Of a DNA stretch of 64,000 nt, positions 20,191 through 27,767 are shown in pieces; positions within the stretch are counted from its first letter, which is position 1; each line of letters opens with the position of its first letter. The position numbers and the translations under genes were made by a program. A model generated the notes under the pieces. The model saw only the letters and a program-made list of their open reading frames with translations, had not been told where the DNA came from and ran no database searches. This stretch comes from Altererythrobacter sp. XM-24bin4 (GTDB taxonomy: Bacteria > Pseudomonadota > Alphaproteobacteria > Sphingomonadales > Sphingomonadaceae): the NCBI GenBank assembly GCA_003149575.1, contig QCWG01000001.1:339183-403182 (forward strand). The letters run 5' to 3'.

Positions 20191-20420
20191 GCGCGACTCC
20201 GCCCTATCATCCTCCGGTTAAGCGATCGGTGCAGATTGAAGGGCACAAGACCTCCATCAGCCTGGAGCCGATATTCTGGGATATGCTGCGCACGGCCGCT
20301 GCGCGGGAAGGCGTCGCGATCAATGCACTCGTCGCGCGGATCGACGAAGAACGTATCAAGTCGAAAACCCCGCCGGGGCTCGCCAGCGCCATCCGGGTCT
20401 GGTTGGTTAGCCGGGTCTAG
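20187..20420 (+). CDS. Ribbon-helix-helix domain protein
   Basis: This 77-residue protein starts at the ATG that overlaps the desaturase stop. The core [17 protein letters not shown] followed by [19 protein letters not shown] matches the alphaproteobacterial RHH_4 type of ribbon-helix-helix protein: one strand, then two helices. Such folds usually bind DNA as dimers, but the targets of this family are unknown to me. The overlap with the desaturase suggests joint expression. It ends 4 nt into the converging murA. Confidence 0.75.
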   Translation: MSATPPYHPPVKRSVQIEGHKTSISLEPIFWDMLRTAAAREGVAINALVARIDEERIKSKTPPGLASAIRVWLVSRV

Positions 20421-21700
20421 TCGTCGCCGACCCGCTCGATATCCGCACCCACCAACTTAAGCTTCTCTTCCAGACGTTCATATCCTCGGTCCAGATGATA
20501 GAGCCGCCGGACGGTTGTTTCACCTTCAGCAACTAGCCCTGCCAGCACCAGGCTGAACGAGGCGCGCAAGTCGGTGGCCATCACCTCTGCGCCCGTCAAT
20601 GTCTCCACACCTTTGACGATTGCCGTGCGGCCCTCTGTCTCAATATCTGCGCCCATGCGCGCAAGTTCCGGTACGTGCATGTAACGGTTCTCGAATATGG
20701 TCTCTTTCAGCACACTCGTGCCTTCTGCCTTGCATAGCAGCGCCATGAGTTGCGCCTGCATGTCAGTCGCGAGGCCGGGGTATGGAGCGGTCGTGAGATT
20801 GGTCGCCTTGAGCGGGCCATTGGCCTTGACGCGGATTGCCTTCGCTTCTTCCTCAACCTCAACGCCGATATTACGCAGTGCATGAATTGTGGCCGCCATT
20901 TCATCGGGTTTTGCGCCTTCAAGTCGAACGTCACCGCCCGTTATTGCAGCCGCGCATGCGTAAGAACCAGCCTCGATTCGGTCGGGCATCACGCGGTAGG
21001 TGGCGCCATGCAGCCGCTTTACACCGTGGATTGTCAGGTCGGACGAACCGATCCCTTCGATCTCAGCCCCCATCGCCACCAGAAGATTGCATAAATCAAC
21101 GATTTCCGGCTCGCGCGCAGCATTGAACAAACGGCTCGTACCATTCGCCAGCACCGCCGCCATCAGTGCGTTTTCCGTAGCGCCGACCGAAACCACCGGA
21201 AAATCAAACTCACCGCCGGGCAATCCGCCATCGGGCGCCATCGCTTTGACGTAACCCTGTGCAAGTTCGATCTCGGCGCCGAAAGCTTCCAGTGCCTTCA
21301 AGTGCAGATCGATCGGGCGGTTACCGATTGCACAGCCACCCGGCATGGACACTGTCGCTTCGCCCATCCGGGCAAGCATCGGGCCTAGCACGAGGATCGA
21401 TGCGCGCATCTTGCGCACCAAATCATAGGGCGCAACGGTGGAGGTAATACGTGGGGCTTCTAGGCTCATCACCCGGCCGAAATCTTCGGGCCGCGTGCCT
21501 TGGACCACTGTGGTGATCCCGAACTGATTCATCAGGTGCTGGAACCCGTCAATGTCCGCCAGCCGCGGCAAATTGCGCAGCGTAAGAGGCTCTTCAGTCA
21601 GAAGTGCACAGGGAATCAGCGTGAGCACCGCATTCTTCGCGCCTGAGATGGGAATTGTTCCCTCTAGGCGGTTGCCGCCTTTGATAACCAGTTTGTCCAT
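20417..21700 (-). CDS. murA: UDP-N-acetylglucosamine 1-carboxyvinyltransferase
   Basis: This is the first committed enzyme of peptidoglycan synthesis; it transfers enolpyruvate from PEP to UDP-GlcNAc in the cytoplasm. It has 427 residues, the usual length. The N-terminus [20 protein letters not shown] and [13 protein letters not shown] are typical. The loop [14 protein letters not shown] carries the catalytic cysteine that fosfomycin modifies. It ends head-to-head with the RHH gene and is divergent from galU across about 100 bp. Confidence 0.97.
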   Translation of the reverse strand: MDKLVIKGGNRLEGTIPISGAKNAVLTLIPCALLTEEPLTLRNLPRLADIDGFQHLMNQFGITTVVQGTRPEDFGRVMSLEAPRITSTVAPYDLVRKMRASILVLGPMLARMGEATVSMPGGCAIGNRPIDLHLKALEAFGAEIELAQGYVKAMAPDGGLPGGEFDFPVVSVGATENALMAAVLANGTSRLFNAAREPEIVDLCNLLVAMGAEIEGIGSSDLTIHGVKRLHGATYRVMPDRIEAGSYACAAAITGGDVRLEGAKPDEMAATIHALRNIGVEVEEEAKAIRVKANGPLKATNLTTAPYPGLATDMQAQLMALLCKAEGTSVLKETIFENRYMHVPELARMGADIETEGRTAIVKGVETLTGAEVMATDLRASFSLVLAGLVAEGETTVRRLYHLDRGYERLEEKLKLVGADIERVGDD

Positions 21701-21801
21701 AGAATGCCCTTAGCCAATCCTTGCGTTCACGCAAATGAACAAGATGATACAGCGTGAGTGTCTGCTTGCGAGAGACAGGATTGCGGCCTATTCGCTGGCC
21801 C

Positions 21802-22692
21802 ATGACAACACATAAGCCGATCAAGAAGGCCGTCTTTCCCGTCGCGGGCCTGGGTACGCGTTTTCTGCCTGCCACCAAAGCGATTCCGAAGGAGTTGCTG
21901 CCGATCGTGGACTGTCCGCTAATCCAATATGCGGTGGACGAAGCGCGCGAGGCGGGGATCGAGCAGATGATCTTTGTGACGGGGCGCGGAAAGACCGCGA
22001 TTGTCGAACATTTCGACATGGCGTTCGAGCTGGAAAAGACCATGAACGAGCGCGGCAAGAATATGAGCGTGCTTGAGCCGACCCGCGCAACACCGGGCGA
22101 TATCATCACCGTGCGTCAGCAAGTCCCGCTTGGCTTGGGCCACGCGATCTGGTGCGCGCGTGCGATAGTAGGCGATGAACCTTTTGCAATTTTTCTCCCC
22201 GACGAGCTGATGATTGGCAACAAGGGTGGAACCGGTTGCATGAAGCAAATGGTAGACGCCTATCATCGCACAGGCGGGAATATCATCAGCGTGCTGGAAG
22301 TGCCGCATGAAGAGGTCTCCAGCTATGGTGTGATCGATCCCGGTGCGGAAAATGGTGCGCTGACTGAAGTCAAAGGGCTGGTTGAGAAACCACCCGTGGC
22401 TGAGGCTCCATCGAACAAGATCATTTCCGGCCGCTATATCTTGCAGCCAGAAGTCATGCGCGTGCTTGAAGCCCAAGAAAAGGGCGCAGGCGGAGAGATC
22501 CAGCTGACTGATGCAATGGCCAAGATGATCGGCCAGCAGCCGTTCCATGCGGTCACCTTTGACGGAAAACGCTATGATTGCGGCAATAAGCTCGGCTTTG
22601 TCGAAGCGACATTGGCGCTAGCGCTGGAACGCGAGGACATGGGCGCAGACGTGCGCGCAATGGCGGAGCGATTGCTCGCTAGCCAGCTCTAA
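21802..22692 (+). CDS. galU: UTP-glucose-1-phosphate uridylyltransferase
   Basis: This enzyme makes UDP-glucose for surface polysaccharides and LPS. I choose the start at 21802 (MTTHKPIKKAVFPVAGLG), giving 296 residues; the upstream in-frame stretch is unlike the family. The nucleotide-binding signature GLGTRFLPATKAIPKELLP is complete. PDELMIGNKGG, YGVIDPGAENG and LVEKPPVAEAPSN are family patterns. The last 14 bp overlap the 3' end of the P450 gene on the other strand. Confidence 0.96.
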   Translation: MTTHKPIKKAVFPVAGLGTRFLPATKAIPKELLPIVDCPLIQYAVDEAREAGIEQMIFVTGRGKTAIVEHFDMAFELEKTMNERGKNMSVLEPTRATPGDIITVRQQVPLGLGHAIWCARAIVGDEPFAIFLPDELMIGNKGGTGCMKQMVDAYHRTGGNIISVLEVPHEEVSSYGVIDPGAENGALTEVKGLVEKPPVAEAPSNKIISGRYILQPEVMRVLEAQEKGAGGEIQLTDAMAKMIGQQPFHAVTFDGKRYDCGNKLGFVEATLALALEREDMGADVRAMAERLLASQL

Positions 22693-23962
22693 AGCGCAGC
22701 GGCAATGTCTTCAGCCCGCCAACAAATGTAGAAGTCGCCCGTTTGGGCTCGCCAGCCAGTTCAATACTTTCCACCCGGTCAAGTATTGTCTCGAAGAGTA
22801 TTTTCATCTCCATTCGCGCCAAGTGAAGGCCAAGGCATTGGTGCGCGCCAGCACCAAAGGCAGCATGGCGATTGGGCGAACGAGAGGCGTCAAATTTACG
22901 CGGGTTCTCAAACTGCGCCGGATCATGGTTGGCGGCAACATAATTGATCATCAGCCAGTCACCTGCCTTGATCTGCTGGCCGCCTATCTCGACATCTTCC
23001 GCCGCAGTACGCATGAAATGCTGTACCGGCGTGGTCCATCGGATCGCCTCTTCGACAATGCCCGGCAGCAATGAACGGTCCGCCTTGACCCGCGCCCATT
23101 GCTCCGGGTCTTGCGCCAACGCTTGCATCGCGCCTGCGGTCGAAGCCGAGGTGGTATCATGGCCAGCGGTCGCGACGATGATGTAGTATCCCGCCATGTC
23201 ACGCTCGGGTAGCGGCTCTCCATCGACCGTGGCATTCGCAATGACACTCGCAACATCCTCAGTAGGATTGGCGCGGCGTTCAGCTGCAATCCCGGCGAAG
23301 TATTCTTCAAACGTTTTCACCGCACCTGCAACCAGCTGGACGACTTGCTCTGCCGTCATGTTCTCCATGCCCGTGCCCGAGAGGTCCGCATCCTGCCCAC
23401 CGAACAGCTGCTGCGTCAGCATCTGCATCCGCGGCTCGTCTTCTTCAGGCACGCCAAGAATCTGCATTACGACATGCAGCGGGTAAGGGCCGGAAACCAG
23501 CTTCACAAAATCAGCTTGAGGGCCTGCTGCGATCAAACCGTCCACAGTGCGGTTCGCAATCGCGCGGATTTCACCTTCCATCCTCGCCAGATTGCGCGGC
23601 ATGAACCAGTCTTGCGTCAGCCGGCGATATTTCGGATGGGTCGGGGCGTCGAACACCACCAGTGAATCGACCAGCATGTTCGAACCGGTCGCAGCGCGAC
23701 TGAATTCAATCGCTTCACGAAAACTGAAAACGACAGGGCGCGGATTGTTGAGGAATGTCGCATTATCTTTCGAGATCCTCATCACGTCTTCATATCGCGT
23801 GATCAGCCAAAAGGGATCGAACAGCTCGCCGTCTTCCGGCTCTACCCGCGAAACCGGTGCCTCTTTACGCAGGCGATCAAACGTATCGAGAAGCCCGTCC
23901 CATTCAGCATAGGCATGCGGGTTGATGACCATTCGGGCGACATCGCTAGGCAGCGCGCTCAA
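22679..23962 (-). CDS. Cytochrome P450
   Basis: This soluble bacterial P450 has 427 residues from a TTG start that overlaps the ligase stop, or 417 from the ATG at 23932. It has the I-helix motif AGHDTTS, the ExxR motif (EEAIRW) and the heme-cysteine loop FGAGAHQCLGLHLAR. It needs electrons from a ferredoxin and reductase. No ferredoxin gene is adjacent; the nearest reductase candidate is at 46142. The translational overlap with the acyl-CoA ligase suggests a shared pathway for a carboxylic-acid or terpenoid substrate. The substrate is unknown. Confidence 0.9.
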   Translation of the reverse strand: MSALPSDVARMVINPHAYAEWDGLLDTFDRLRKEAPVSRVEPEDGELFDPFWLITRYEDVMRISKDNATFLNNPRPVVFSFREAIEFSRAATGSNMLVDSLVVFDAPTHPKYRRLTQDWFMPRNLARMEGEIRAIANRTVDGLIAAGPQADFVKLVSGPYPLHVVMQILGVPEEDEPRMQMLTQQLFGGQDADLSGTGMENMTAEQVVQLVAGAVKTFEEYFAGIAAERRANPTEDVASVIANATVDGEPLPERDMAGYYIIVATAGHDTTSASTAGAMQALAQDPEQWARVKADRSLLPGIVEEAIRWTTPVQHFMRTAAEDVEIGGQQIKAGDWLMINYVAANHDPAQFENPRKFDASRSPNRHAAFGAGAHQCLGLHLARMEMKILFETILDRVESIELAGEPKRATSTFVGGLKTLPLRFRAG

Positions 23963-25494
23963 GAAACGGCTGCCTTGGCCAGATACTCATCACGCAGTTC
24001 GCGCTTGTAGAGCTTGCCATTGGCCTCGCGCGGCAGATCCGGGCGAAAGTCGAACAACTTGGGCATCTTGATACGTGCCAGTTGTGGCTCGAGGAAATCG
24101 CGCAGCTCTTGCTCAAGCGCTTCGCCCGCATCGCTCATATCGATCGGCTGTACCACGGCGACGACCCTCTCGCCGAGATCAGGGTCAGGCGCTCCGATCA
24201 CTGCGGCATCCATGATCTTGTCATGCGTGACAAGCAGGTTCTCGATTTCCTGCGGGTAGATGTTGACCCCGCCCGATATGATCATGTGGCTTTTGCGGTC
24301 GGTCAGAAACAGAAAGCCCTCTTCATTGACGTGCCCGATATCGCCCAAGGTCATCCACCCCTTGGGATGCATCGCTTCCTTCGTTTTCTCGGGATCATTG
24401 TGATAAGTCGGCAGAATGTCGTTTTCGTAGAAGATGAGGCCATCTTCGCCCGGGCCAAGCTCTTCATTGTCAGGGCCGCAAACATGCACAGTTCCGTGGA
24501 TCGCCTTGCCTACAGTACCAGGATACTTGAGCCAGTCGGCTGAGTGCACCATGGTCATGCCGATGCTTTCCGAGCCGGCATAGTACTCGTTCACAATTGG
24601 GCCCCACCAATCGATCATCTCCCGCTTGATCTCGACCGGGCAAGGTGCAGCGGCGTGCAGCGCGCGTTTGTGCGAAGACAAATCATACTTGGTACGAATG
24701 TCTTTCGGCAATTTAAGCATGCGAACGAAATGGGTGGGCACCCATTGGCTGTCTGTAACCTTGTATTTCTCGATCGCCGCAAGTGCGGTCTCCGGATCGA
24801 ATTTCTCCATCATCACGACCGTTCCGCCAAGCCGATGGACGGTCGAGCTCCAGCCGATCGGCGCAGCATGATAAAGCGGAGCGGGCGAGAGATAGACCAT
24901 AGTTCCATCTGCCGGCATTCCGGCGCCCATTACAGCGAGCCCGATAAAGGGATTCACCGCTTGTGGATCCGGATCAGCCGGGGGCGCCGGGCGAATACCC
25001 TTCGGCCTGCCTGTGGTTCCCGACGAATAGAGCATGACAAGTCCGGCCTGTTGATCGGGGAACGGTTCGCTTGGCTGGCTTGCCAATGCGGTTGCGAAGT
25101 CCTCTTCACCGCTGCCGTCCATGATCAATACGGGCAAATCAGGATGTGCGGCGCGAATGCCGGGCAGGACACCATTGAACGCCTCAGAAGTGATCAGCAG
25201 CTTGGCTTCGCTGTCCTTCAGAATGTACGCTATTTCCGGCGCTGTCAGACGGGTGGAGATCGGGACCAGCATTGTGCCTGCGCGCTGCGATCCCCAAATC
25301 AGCGTGTAGAACTCTATCCGGTTCTCCAGCAGCACGGCAAAGGCATCATCCGGAGCAAATCCGTTTGCGCACAGCAAATGCGCAAACCGATTGGCTTGCT
25401 CATCCATCTCGCCAAAGCTCATCGTCTTGCCGCTGCCGGCCATAATGACAGCCGGATGATCGGGGCGCGCCTGTGCGTGCTGAATCGGGTGCAT
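23959..25494 (-). CDS. Acyl-CoA synthetase (AMP-forming ligase)
   Basis: The start is the ATG at 25494 (MHPIQHAQARPDHPAV), with AAGGAG upstream; a TTG at 25515 lies inside that ribosome-site region. The protein has 511 residues. The AMP-binding signature is MLYSSGTTGRPKGIRP, followed by YHAAP, the GTVGKAIHG loop, the GDIGHVNEEGFLFLTDR motif with hinge, and the C-terminal lysine in REANGKLYKREL. It activates an organic acid to its CoA thioester. It is co-transcribed with the P450 downstream. The acyl substrate is not evident. Confidence 0.9.
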   Translation of the reverse strand: MHPIQHAQARPDHPAVIMAGSGKTMSFGEMDEQANRFAHLLCANGFAPDDAFAVLLENRIEFYTLIWGSQRAGTMLVPISTRLTAPEIAYILKDSEAKLLITSEAFNGVLPGIRAAHPDLPVLIMDGSGEEDFATALASQPSEPFPDQQAGLVMLYSSGTTGRPKGIRPAPPADPDPQAVNPFIGLAVMGAGMPADGTMVYLSPAPLYHAAPIGWSSTVHRLGGTVVMMEKFDPETALAAIEKYKVTDSQWVPTHFVRMLKLPKDIRTKYDLSSHKRALHAAAPCPVEIKREMIDWWGPIVNEYYAGSESIGMTMVHSADWLKYPGTVGKAIHGTVHVCGPDNEELGPGEDGLIFYENDILPTYHNDPEKTKEAMHPKGWMTLGDIGHVNEEGFLFLTDRKSHMIISGGVNIYPQEIENLLVTHDKIMDAAVIGAPDPDLGERVVAVVQPIDMSDAGEALEQELRDFLEPQLARIKMPKLFDFRPDLPREANGKLYKRELRDEYLAKAAVS

Positions 25495-25546
25495 GTGGTT
25501 CTTTCTCCTTAACAAGGAGATTACCTAGCCGAACCATTTGGACAAG

Positions 25547-25574
25547 AAAAAAGGCGGCGGGAAAACCCGCCGCC
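25547..25574 (-). terminator. Rho-independent terminator downstream of M23 peptidase gene
   Basis: A perfect 9-bp stem GGCGGCGGG/CCCGCCGCC (25553-25561 and 25566-25574) has a 4-nt loop. On the minus strand it is followed by six T (25547-25552). It separates the glnE-to-M23 transcript from the ligase-P450 pair. Confidence 0.92.
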
Positions 25575-25640
25575 ATTGATCGGACATCCTCTCCTCTGTC
25601 CGAAATCCGCTTCCAGGCGGAAAACCTTTGTCGCGACCGG

Positions 25641-26348
25641 CTACTCGCCTCCTTGGCCGCCTTCAACTTCCGAAGCCTCTTCCAACTCCGCCAGCTGCTG
25701 AATAACTGGAGCTTCTACCATATACGGAATTGGATTGACTGAAACACCCGATACGCGAACTTCGTAATGAAGATGGGGACCGGTTGAGCGACCCGTTGAT
25801 CCGACATAGCCGATCAAGTCGCCCTTCTTGACACGCTGGCCCGCGGAAACCGCGAGACGCGACATGTGTGCATAGCGCGTTTCCAATTCCGCGCCGTGTT
25901 CAATCTCAATGAACAGGCCGTAGCTCGAAAACCTCTCCGCGCGATCCACGATACCGTCAGCAGTCGCATAGATCGGCGTGCCGGTGGGGGCGGCCAGATC
26001 GATTCCCTTATGGCTACGGCGACCACCAAGAACGGGGTGTGTGCGCATTCCGAAACCGCTTGTCAGCCTGGCATCCTGCAGAGGCATGATCGACGGAACC
26101 GATATGCTGGCGCTGACTGTGGTCGCATCCTGGCCGCGCTCTTCCAGTGCTTCCCAGCTTGCAAACAATTGCTGATAGCGGGCGTCGCCCTGCAGCATCG
26201 ATTCGTCTTGTGCATCACGAACAGTGTCACGGATATCAACCGAAGCCGCATTGGAATTAGCTAACGCAGGAGTCGCTGTACTCATCAAGCCAGCCACGGC
26301 CATGGCGATTGCGCCATTGATAGCCTTCAGGATTTGCGGTCCGATCAA
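25641..26348 (-). CDS. M23-family peptidoglycan endopeptidase-like protein, exported
   Basis: This is a LytM/M23 metallopeptidase. The zinc motif is complete: H in VLGGRRSHKGIDLA (HxxxD) and HLH in STGPHLHYEVRV. An N-terminal hydrophobic stretch ending in TPALA is a signal peptide. The start is uncertain. I favour the TTG at 26348 because GAGGAA stands at proper distance; the ATG at 26303 or a more upstream TTG at 26420 are possible. It probably cuts peptide cross-links or activates amidases in the periplasm. A terminator follows about 70 bp downstream. Confidence 0.87.
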   Translation of the reverse strand: MIGPQILKAINGAIAMAVAGLMSTATPALANSNAASVDIRDTVRDAQDESMLQGDARYQQLFASWEALEERGQDATTVSASISVPSIMPLQDARLTSGFGMRTHPVLGGRRSHKGIDLAAPTGTPIYATADGIVDRAERFSSYGLFIEIEHGAELETRYAHMSRLAVSAGQRVKKGDLIGYVGSTGRSTGPHLHYEVRVSGVSVNPIPYMVEAPVIQQLAELEEASEVEGGQGGE

Positions 26349-26491
26349 AACTTGTTCCTCAACACGAACCCTGGTTCGGACCCGCTTCGTTTCTGTGCGA
26401 CCCAAAGGGGGGCCAACCAATCGCGCCCCTTCGAAGCTGGCGTCTCTTTATTGAAGCCTTTGTACAATTCTGGGTTAACGGCCAAAACGGT

Positions 26492-27283
26492 TTACGAAGC
26501 AATAGCGTTGTAGAAGTCCCGCGATAAACCGGCTGCAAGACGCGCCGAGTCGTTAAACGGCGGTTTAACGCTCCCGCGAAAGTACTTCGATACAAGCCCT
26601 TGCCAGCTTTGCTGCGGTGATTCGCCCGCTTTTTCCGCAAGGGCGACAAAATGCTTGGTGCCAAAACCGACATGCCGGATTTCGTCGTCAAGGATTCGTT
26701 CGAGAATCCGGGCGCCATTTTCATCCCCGGCAGAACGGACGCGCTGCAACGTGGCGGGTGTGACGTCCAACCCGCGCGCTTCAAGCACCATCGGTACTAT
26801 CGCCAGCCGGGCTCGCACATCATGGCGTGTTTCAAACGCTGCTTGCCACAAGCCACCATGCGCAGGCAGCGCGCCATAGTGACTACCCAGATTTTCCAGT
26901 TTCCTGGCAAGCAATGCGAAATGCATCGCTTCGTCTGCTGCAACTGACAGGAAGTCATCGACAAACTCTGCCCCCATGATTTCGCCAAAGCGCCCTACTA
27001 TATCGAGCGCCAGATCGATCGCGACAAATTCGATGTGAGCAAGGCTGTGCCACATTGCAATACGCCCGCGCTCCGATCCGCCCTTGCTGCGTCTCGGCAT
27101 CTGTTGCGGGGGCAGCAATTCGGGGTGTGCCGGGCGTGCTGGCTCGTCTGGCATTTGTGCGTCGAATACAAACTCAAGTCGGCCCTGCCGCCAATTTCGC
27201 GCCACATCGCGCGTCACCATCACCTTGGCACGCGGATCCGCCGTCAGCAGCGCCGCTCGGATAGCTGATGCAAGCGTAGTCAT
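26492..27283 (-). CDS. DUF455 ferritin-like protein
   Basis: From the ATG at 27283 (MTTLASAIRAALLTADP) the protein has 263 residues. Helical segments carry metal-ligand-type motifs: HSLAHIEFVAIDLALD, DEAMHFALLARKLENLG and DDEIRHVGFGTKHF, a ferritin-like di-iron pattern of repeated Glu and ExxH. This matches the DUF455 family, whose role is not well defined. It follows bcp by 10 bp, so an oxidative-stress or metal connection is possible but is an inference. Confidence 0.85.
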   Translation of the reverse strand: MTTLASAIRAALLTADPRAKVMVTRDVARNWRQGRLEFVFDAQMPDEPARPAHPELLPPQQMPRRSKGGSERGRIAMWHSLAHIEFVAIDLALDIVGRFGEIMGAEFVDDFLSVAADEAMHFALLARKLENLGSHYGALPAHGGLWQAAFETRHDVRARLAIVPMVLEARGLDVTPATLQRVRSAGDENGARILERILDDEIRHVGFGTKHFVALAEKAGESPQQSWQGLVSKYFRGSVKPPFNDSARLAAGLSRDFYNAIAS

Positions 27284-27293
27284 CGAATTACAG

Positions 27294-27767
27294 TCATAAC
27301 GCCTTTGCAGCGGCAAGGACTTCTTCCGCGTGGCCTTTGACTTTCACCTTGTTCCAGACCTGCGCGATCTTGCCATCTGTGCCGATCAGATAGGTCGTGC
27401 GGACCATGCCCATATAGGTCTTTCCGTACATCTGCTTTTCAGTCCAGATGCCGAGCGCGTCAGACAGGCCGCGCTCCTCCGCATCAGTCGCCAGCGGGGT
27501 CTTCAGACCGTGCTTGGCGATGAAGTTTTGATGCTTCTTGGCCGAGTCCTTGCTCACACCCAATAATGCTACGCCAGCCTTGTCAAAGTCACTTTTGAGC
27601 GCAGTGAAATCCTTCGCTTCGGTCGTGCAACCCGGTGTGTTGTCTTTCGGGTAGAAGAACACAACCAGCTTCTGCCCAACAAAATCACTCGCCTTCACGC
27701 TGCCACCTTCGGGTGTTTCCATCGCGATATCAGGCATTGCATCGCCGACGCCAGGGGAAGTGCTCAT
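27294..27767 (-). CDS. bcp: Thioredoxin-dependent peroxiredoxin of the Bcp/PrxQ family
   Basis: The 157-residue protein reduces hydroperoxides using the cysteine in FYPKDNTPGCTTEAKDF. The resolving cysteine found five residues later in E. coli Bcp is absent (Lys here), so this looks like a one-cysteine form or one with another resolving partner. Length and the LLGVSKDSAKKHQNFIAKHG segment are typical. The start overlaps the glnE stop by 4 nt. Confidence 0.93.
   Translation of the reverse strand: MSTSPGVGDAMPDIAMETPEGGSVKASDFVGQKLVVFFYPKDNTPGCTTEAKDFTALKSDFDKAGVALLGVSKDSAKKHQNFIAKHGLKTPLATDAEERGLSDALGIWTEKQMYGKTYMGMVRTTYLIGTDGKIAQVWNKVKVKGHAEEVLAAAKAL

Noticed and set aside
24544..25512. 322-codon plus-strand frame opposite the acyl-CoA ligase
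   Set aside because: Its translation is rich in Arg/His/Cys without any domain, and the ligase on the other strand has complete motifs.
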